From positions 62,001 through 126,000 of the forward strand of contig CAWDIJ010000004.1 of the NCBI GenBank assembly GCA_963802375.1: a DNA stretch of 64,000 bases. Direction: 5' to 3'. This DNA is from JACDAN01 sp963802375 (lineage in GTDB: Bacteria; Actinomycetota; Thermoleophilia; Gaiellales; Gaiellaceae). Shown piece after piece: positions 59,839-64,000 of the stretch. The translations under genes and the position numbers were made by a program. The notes beneath the pieces are model-generated. The model saw only the letters and a program-made list of their open reading frames with translations, was not told the origin of the DNA and did not search any database. The first letter of the stretch is position 1. Each line of letters opens with the position of its first letter.

Positions 59839-60567
59839 TCAGCGCTCGTACTCGACCGCCTCCTCCGCGGCCTGACCCAGCCGGAGGCCGATCGGCTGCT
59901 CCCTCTCCTCGGCAAGGTGCGCCAGCAGGCCCGCGGTTCGCGCCAGGATCGGGACTGCTTTGACGGCCGAGGACTGGTAGCCCAGGTCGAGCATCACGGC
60001 CGCCATCGGCATTGCGACGTTCATCGTCAGGGGCCGGTTCCACAGCTCGGCGACGGCGTCCCGGACTTGCCGGGCGCGCGCGACATGCGCGCCGCTCACA
60101 CCGCGGGCGTCCGCGAGCTCGAGGATTCGCTCGGCCCGCGGATCGACCGGCGCATGGACTGGATGGCCGAAGCCCGGCACCTTCCCGCCGGCGTCGCGGA
60201 TGCGGCGCACCGCCTCCCGCGGCTCAGCGTCCTGCAGCAGTTTGGCGCACTCCTCCGCGGTGCCGAGCACGACCGGGCCGGCGCCGAGGATCCCGGCCGC
60301 GACCGCGCCTTGGAGCGAGTCCGGGTCGGCGGCGAGCGTCATCCGGGCGGCGACGTTGGTCGGCATCATCCCGTGCTCGGCGATCGATACGAGCAGGAGG
60401 TCGAGGAAGAAGCGTTGCTCTTCGGTCGGCTCATCGCCGGTGAGCAGCAGGTGGAAGTACTCGGTGAAGGTCAGCCGGCCCATCAGGTCGTCGGTGAGAT
60501 CTCGCCCCCGGACTTCGACACGGTCCGGAGACGCCTGCGAGATCCGGCTGACGGGCGGGTCAGTCAT
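59839..60567 (-). CDS. Short citrate-synthase-like / citryl-CoA-lyase-like protein
   Basis: The 242-residue protein matches the citrate synthase small form: RGRDLTDDLMGRLTFTEYFH at the start, LLVSIAEHGMMPTNVAARM with the first catalytic His, VPGFGHPVHAPVDPRAERIL with the second and RPLTMNVAMPMAAVMLDLGY. The usual Asp-containing C-terminal motif is not obvious. It may cleave or form a C-C bond on an acyl-CoA. The ATG overlaps the MetE-like stop by eight bases (ATGACTGA). Confidence 0.85.
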   Translation of the reverse strand: MTDPPVSRISQASPDRVEVRGRDLTDDLMGRLTFTEYFHLLLTGDEPTEEQRFFLDLLLVSIAEHGMMPTNVAARMTLAADPDSLQGAVAAGILGAGPVVLGTAEECAKLLQDAEPREAVRRIRDAGGKVPGFGHPVHAPVDPRAERILELADARGVSGAHVARARQVRDAVAELWNRPLTMNVAMPMAAVMLDLGYQSSAVKAVPILARTAGLLAHLAEEREQPIGLRLGQAAEEAVEYER

Positions 60568-61582
60568 CCGCCGCCAGCCTTGCACCCTCGACCATGGCTT
60601 GCAGCTTGCGGAACGCCAGGTCGCGCGGCAGGTACTTCATCCCGCAGTCGGGCGCGACGACGAGCCGCTCGGGCTGGACGACCTCGAGTGCGCGGCGGAT
60701 CCGGCCGGCGACGACCTCCGGCGTCTCGGCCTCACCCGAGCCGAGGTCGAGGACGCCGAGGACGATCGTCTTGCCCGGCAGCTCGCGGAGCACTTTGGGG
60801 TCGAGGTCCGGCTGAGCCGCCTCCAGCGAGAGATGCGTCGCAGCGCACTCGTTCAGCTCGCGCAGGAACGGATAGCCGGAGGGCCGGTCGTGGACGATGT
60901 GTGCGTAGCCGAAGCAGGTGTGGAGCACCGTGTCGCCTTCGATGCCGTCGAGGGCCCGGTCGATCGCATCGACCGCGTACTCCCGCGCCGGCTCGGGACG
61001 CGCCTGGAGGTACGGCTCGTCGATCTGCACCACGTCGGCGCCCGCCGCCTTCAGGTCTCGCAACTCCTCGTTCACGGTATCCGCGTAGGCGAAAGCCAGG
61101 CTGCGCTCGTCGGGGTAGTGGTCGTTCTGCGCCTGCTGGGTCATCGTGAACGGCCCGGGAACCGTGATCTTGATCCGGCGGTCGGTGATGGAGCGGAGGA
61201 ACTCGACATCGCGAACCTCCACCGGCTCCCGACGGAGGATCGGCCCGACCACCCGCGGGACCAGATTCTCGTGACCTGTGCGGTCGAGGGCTACGCCGGG
61301 CTCGTCCAGGTCGATCCCCCCGAGCGCCGTCGCGAAGCGGTTGGAGTAGCTCTCGCGCCGCATCTCCCCGTCGGTGATCACGTCGACGCCGGCACGCTCC
61401 ATGTCCTGGACGGCGAGCCGGGTCGCATCGTCCTGCGCTTCCTCGAGCAGCTCCTCTGCGACCCGCCAGAGCTCGCGTGCACGGACGCGCGGCGGCAGCC
61501 GGTCTCCGAGCCGCTCGCGGTCGATCAGCCAGTCAGGCTGCGGATAACTCCCGACGACCGTGGTGAGCGGAGCGCCGGCCAT
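60560..61582 (-). CDS. Cobalamin-independent methionine-synthase-like methyltransferase (MetE C-terminal type)
   Basis: The 340-residue TIM-barrel protein matches the catalytic half of MetE. Zinc ligands are present as HTCFGYAH (His, Cys), LSLEAAQPD (Glu) and VVAPDCGMKYLPRD (Cys). The MetE N-terminal half is absent, as in archaeal core MetE and many methyltransferases that use other methyl donors. VVGSYPQPDWL is the typical start. It is first in the operon with the citrate-synthase-like, PaaK-like and VOC genes, so methyl transfer from a catabolic substrate is more likely than methionine synthesis (inference). Confidence 0.88.
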   Translation of the reverse strand: MAGAPLTTVVGSYPQPDWLIDRERLGDRLPPRVRARELWRVAEELLEEAQDDATRLAVQDMERAGVDVITDGEMRRESYSNRFATALGGIDLDEPGVALDRTGHENLVPRVVGPILRREPVEVRDVEFLRSITDRRIKITVPGPFTMTQQAQNDHYPDERSLAFAYADTVNEELRDLKAAGADVVQIDEPYLQARPEPAREYAVDAIDRALDGIEGDTVLHTCFGYAHIVHDRPSGYPFLRELNECAATHLSLEAAQPDLDPKVLRELPGKTIVLGVLDLGSGEAETPEVVAGRIRRALEVVQPERLVVAPDCGMKYLPRDLAFRKLQAMVEGARLAADD

Positions 61583-61628
61583 CGAGCCGAGTCTACGGAG
61601 GCCGTCCCGCTCCTGCGATCCTGGGGAG

Positions 61629-62231
61629 ATGGGCTCGCTCTACGACCTGCTCGCCCAGCCGCCGACCGCCTACCTGATTCTCTTCGCGATCGCGGCCGGT
61701 GACGCGGTGTTCCCCGCGCTTCCCAGCGAGTCGGCGGCGATCCTTGCGGGCGTGCTCGCGGCGATCGAGCCGGGGATCGCGCTGCCGGCCGTGCTCGGCG
61801 CGGCGGCATTCGGTGCGTTCGTCGGAGACTCGACGTCGTACGGGCTCGGCCGCTACGGCGGACGGCGGGCGCAGCGCCGCTTCTTCGACGGGCCGTACGC
61901 GCAGCGTGGAGTCCGGTGGGCCTGCATGCAGCTTAGGCGCCGCGGTGCCGTGATCCTCCTGGTCGCGCGCTTCGTCCCGGGCGGCCGAACCGGCGCGACC
62001 TTCACGAGCGGCCTGACGCGGTTCCACTACGGGCGGTTCGCGCTCTTCACTGCGATTGCCGCCTGCCTCTGGGCGCTGTACTCCGTCCTGCTCGGCTACT
62101 TCGGCGGTCGCGTGTTTCACGAGCGGCCGCTGCTCGCGTTCGGCGTCGCCTTCGGGCTCGCGGCTTTGATCGCGGCTGCCTCCGTGGCCGTGCGGCGTGT
62201 CCTCAAGCGCGTCAGGCCCCCAGCCGCTTAG
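61629..62231 (+). CDS. DedA-family (VTT domain) membrane protein
   Basis: The 200-residue protein has about five hydrophobic segments and the DedA signatures FPALPSESAAILAGVLAA, GDSTSYGLGRYGGRRAQRRF and VARFVPGGRTGATFTSGLTR (the conserved R...PGxR). DedA proteins are half-transporter-like and implicated in lipid flipping and envelope homeostasis. ATG 61629 starts MGSLYDLL; GGGGAG directly precedes it. It is followed after three bases by the PEP-mutase-like gene. Confidence 0.88.
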   Translation: MGSLYDLLAQPPTAYLILFAIAAGDAVFPALPSESAAILAGVLAAIEPGIALPAVLGAAAFGAFVGDSTSYGLGRYGGRRAQRRFFDGPYAQRGVRWACMQLRRRGAVILLVARFVPGGRTGATFTSGLTRFHYGRFALFTAIAACLWALYSVLLGYFGGRVFHERPLLAFGVAFGLAALIAAASVAVRRVLKRVRPPAA

Positions 62232-62234
62232 CCG

Positions 62235-63053
62235 ATGGGGAACACTCTGCCGGTGCGACCGACCCAGCGCGAGAAAGCTGAGGCATTCCGCGCCCTCCAC
62301 GAGGGCGAGCCGTTCGTCATCCCGAACCCCTGGGACGCAGGGTCGGCGCGGGTGCTGGAGGCGCTCGGGTTCGAGGCGCTCGCCACCACGAGCTCGGGCT
62401 TCGCCTTCACGCTCGGCCGGCTCGACGGAAGCGCGACCCTCGACGAGGTCGCCGAGCACACGCGGGCTCTGAACGAGGCAACGGGGCTCCCGGTGTCCGT
62501 CGACCTCGAGAACGGCTACGGCCCTCGGCCGGAAGACGCCGCGCTCGCGGTGGCGCGAGCCGCCGAGGCCGGCGCGGTCGGCGGCTCGATCGAGGACTAC
62601 GACCCGTCGGGCTCCCTCTACGAGCTCGGGCATGCGGTCGAGCGAGTCACCGCAGCTGTCGAAGCGGCGCGGAGTCGGGACTTCCCGTTCACGCTGACGG
62701 CGCGCGCAGAGAACCACCTCCGCGGGAATCCCGACCTTGCCGACACGATCTCGCGGCTCCAGGCCTTCGAGGCGGCGGGCGCGGACGTCCTCTACGCGCC
62801 GGGCCTGCGAACCATCGAGGAGGTCACGGCCGTGTGCGACTCGGTCGCAAAGCCGGTGAACGTGCTGGCGGTCCCCGCTCTCACGATGGCGGAGCTGGCG
62901 GAAGCGGGCGCCCAACGGGTCAGCGTCGGGGGCAGCCTCACCTGGGTCGCGCTGAGCGCGATGGTCGCGGCGGCAGAGGCGATCCGCGATCGCGGTGAGT
63001 TCGGCGCGCTGACGGCTCCCGTCCGGCTCGGGGAGTGGCTGGCTCCCCGGTGA
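62235..63053 (+). CDS. PEP mutase / isocitrate lyase superfamily protein
   Basis: The 272-residue TIM-barrel protein has FVIPNPWDAGSARVLEALGF, SVDLENGYGPRPED, VGGSIEDYDP and LTARAENHLRG, matching the carboxyphosphonoenolpyruvate mutase-like group. The isocitrate lyase KKCGH loop is absent, so cleavage of isocitrate is unlikely. Members act on 2-oxo or phosphono acids. Sits between DedA and a rhodanese whose start overlaps its stop as GTGA. Confidence 0.88.
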   Translation: MGNTLPVRPTQREKAEAFRALHEGEPFVIPNPWDAGSARVLEALGFEALATTSSGFAFTLGRLDGSATLDEVAEHTRALNEATGLPVSVDLENGYGPRPEDAALAVARAAEAGAVGGSIEDYDPSGSLYELGHAVERVTAAVEAARSRDFPFTLTARAENHLRGNPDLADTISRLQAFEAAGADVLYAPGLRTIEEVTAVCDSVAKPVNVLAVPALTMAELAEAGAQRVSVGGSLTWVALSAMVAAAEAIRDRGEFGALTAPVRLGEWLAPR

Positions 63054-63391
63054 GCAAGCTCCCCCACATCTCCCGCGAGGAGCTCCACGCGAAGATCGAG
63101 AACGGCGAGGACTTTGTGCTGGTGGACGCGCTCGCCCCGATGTCGTACGCCCGATCCCACCTCCCAGGCGCGATCAACCTCCCGCTCGAGTGGGTGGACG
63201 AACGGGCCCCGCGCCGAGTCCCCGACCTCCACACCGAGATCGTCGTCTACTGCATCGACGTCGACTGCGAGAGCTCCGTCTTCGTCGGCGAGCGCCTGCG
63301 CTTCCTCGGCTACACGAACGTCCGCCACTACGCCGAGGGGAAGGCCGACTGGACGGCAGCCGGGCTACCGCTCGAGGGCGGCGGGATCTAG
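63050..63391 (+). CDS. Rhodanese-like sulfurtransferase
   Basis: The 113-residue single-domain protein has FVLVDALAPMSYARSHLPGA (CH2A-like), INLPLEWVDERAP and the active loop VVYCIDVDCESSVFVGERLR followed by GYTNVRHYAEGKADWTAAGL. The Cys after VY is the likely persulfide-forming residue, with a second Cys five positions on. GTG 63050 overlaps the previous stop. Sulfur transfer or thiol chemistry is implied. Confidence 0.87.
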   Translation: MSKLPHISREELHAKIENGEDFVLVDALAPMSYARSHLPGAINLPLEWVDERAPRRVPDLHTEIVVYCIDVDCESSVFVGERLRFLGYTNVRHYAEGKADWTAAGLPLEGGGI

Positions 63392-63400
63392 CCTTTCGCC

Positions 63401-64000
63401 ATGGCCAAGAAGCACGACACACTCGTCTTCATTCCGGCGTGGAACGAGGAGCAGAACCTCGCGGCCGTGCTGCACGAGCTCCGCGGCGAGCTCCCGGACG
63501 CAGACGTGCTCGTCGTGGACGACGGCTCGACCGACCGGACGCCGCACATCGCCCGCGAGCAGGGCGCCGAGGTGCTCTCGTTCGGCGAGAACCGGGGACT
63601 GCGCGCGGCGATCGCGGCCGGGTACGGCTACGCGGCCGAGCAGGGCTACGAGTACTGCGGTCGCGTCGATGCCGACGGACAGCACCCCGTCGAGGAGCTG
63701 CGGAAGCTCCTCGACGTCGTGCGCTCGGGCAAGAGCGATGTGGCGGTCGGGTCGCGGTACGCGACGGCCGGCGGCAACGGCTTCTCCCGTGAGCGGTACA
63801 CGACCTCTCCGGCACGGCGCCTCGGGACGGGGATCCTCCGCAGGTCGATGGAGGTGGTTCTGGATCGGCCGTTCCACGATGCAACGAGTGGGATGTACGC
63901 GGTCAATGCCCGAGCGATGCCGATTCTCGCGCGGCCATACACGAGCGGCGCGCCGGAGGTCGAAGCAGTCCTCCGCCTCCACGAGGAGGGCCTGCGCGTG
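63401..64000 (+). CDS. Glycosyltransferase family 2, partial (runs off window)
   Basis: The frame is open from ATG 63401 to the window end (200 codons). VFIPAWNEEQNLAAVLHELR, VLVVDDGSTDRTPHIA, GENRGLRAAIAAGYGYAAEQ and GRVDADGQHPVEEL with the DxD motif are those of GT2 enzymes of the dolichyl-phosphate-mannose-synthase-like group; VGSRYATAGG follows. It transfers a sugar, often to a lipid phosphate carrier. The C-terminus, which might hold TM helices, lies outside. Confidence 0.9.
   Translation, partial: MAKKHDTLVFIPAWNEEQNLAAVLHELRGELPDADVLVVDDGSTDRTPHIAREQGAEVLSFGENRGLRAAIAAGYGYAAEQGYEYCGRVDADGQHPVEELRKLLDVVRSGKSDVAVGSRYATAGGNGFSRERYTTSPARRLGTGILRRSMEVVLDRPFHDATSGMYAVNARAMPILARPYTSGAPEVEAVLRLHEEGLRV

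Noticed and set aside
1..64000. Insertion sequences, transposases, phage genes, CRISPR arrays
   Set aside because: No transposase, integrase or phage protein motif and no regularly spaced repeats were seen; only the tRNA-like fragment and broken genes hint at past mobility.

Overview
The window looks like a stretch of accessory chromosome from a high-GC actinobacterium. Codon use is strongly G/C at third positions, GTG starts are common, and the families present are typical of soil Actinobacteria: SnoaL-type and TPR-type ECF sigma factors, DUF899, DUF1579, YCII, RibD_C reductases, PadR/ArsR/TetR switches and berberine-bridge oxidases. A deep-branching class such as Thermoleophilia would fit, but that is an inference without a marker gene. 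There is no rRNA, intact tRNA, CRISPR array or insertion sequence.

Layout. 0-2.5 kb: end of a BBE oxidase, a secreted protein with an OmpA-like C-terminus, then a decayed strip with a tRNA-Gly-like 3' fragment and an acetyltransferase tail. 2.5-7.5 kb: a coupled arginase-family/epoxide-hydrolase pair, and a TetR regulator divergent from an MFS pump with two visible operators. 7.7-14 kb: DUF1579, a canonical ECF41 sigma/epimerase operon with a textbook ECF41 promoter, an ArsR/SRPBCC pair divergent from DUF899 across two palindromes, an MBL hydrolase and the first of four RibD_C reductases. 14-24 kb: BBE oxidase, alpha/beta hydrolases, an MFS-GAF pair, small stress-type proteins and a class III adenylate cyclase. 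24-31 kb: secreted beta-helix and acidic proteins, a PIN / AlkZ-like glycosylase pair, a GFA-TPR fusion, and a secreted hydrolase with a TetR regulator. 31-37 kb: NrtR-like Nudix regulator with an MDR reductase, a second SnoaL-type ECF/epimerase module and YdeI. 37-43.4 kb: a PadR-controlled ABC exporter with two tandem FtsX-type permeases. 43.4-48.8 kb: a minus-strand array of histidine kinase, response regulator, MMPL exporter, DUF1579, GyrI-like and 2TM proteins. 48.9-53.8 kb: several broken genes (ECF41, cupins, ABM, EamA, polysaccharide deacetylase) around intact FMN reductase, alkyltransferase-like, DNRLRE, YCII and ECF42 genes. 53.8-64 kb: GT4, ArsR/AHSA1, RibD_C, GST, a four-gene overlapping operon (MetE-like, citrate-synthase-like, PaaK-like, VOC), DedA, PEP-mutase-like, rhodanese and a GT2 cut by the window end.

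Taken together, the region is rich in paralogues and self-regulated modules: pumps, reductases, hydrolases and epimerases, each next to its own regulator. It suits sensing and detoxification of small organics. The strongest regulatory observation is the ECF41 promoter upstream of the epimerase-sigma operon, a related promoter upstream of the second sigma gene, and a third decayed ECF41 copy. The most plausible undescribed metabolic unit is the overlapping operon at 58.0-61.6 kb. Several otherwise good genes carry single-base frame breaks, which may be real decay or sequencing indels.
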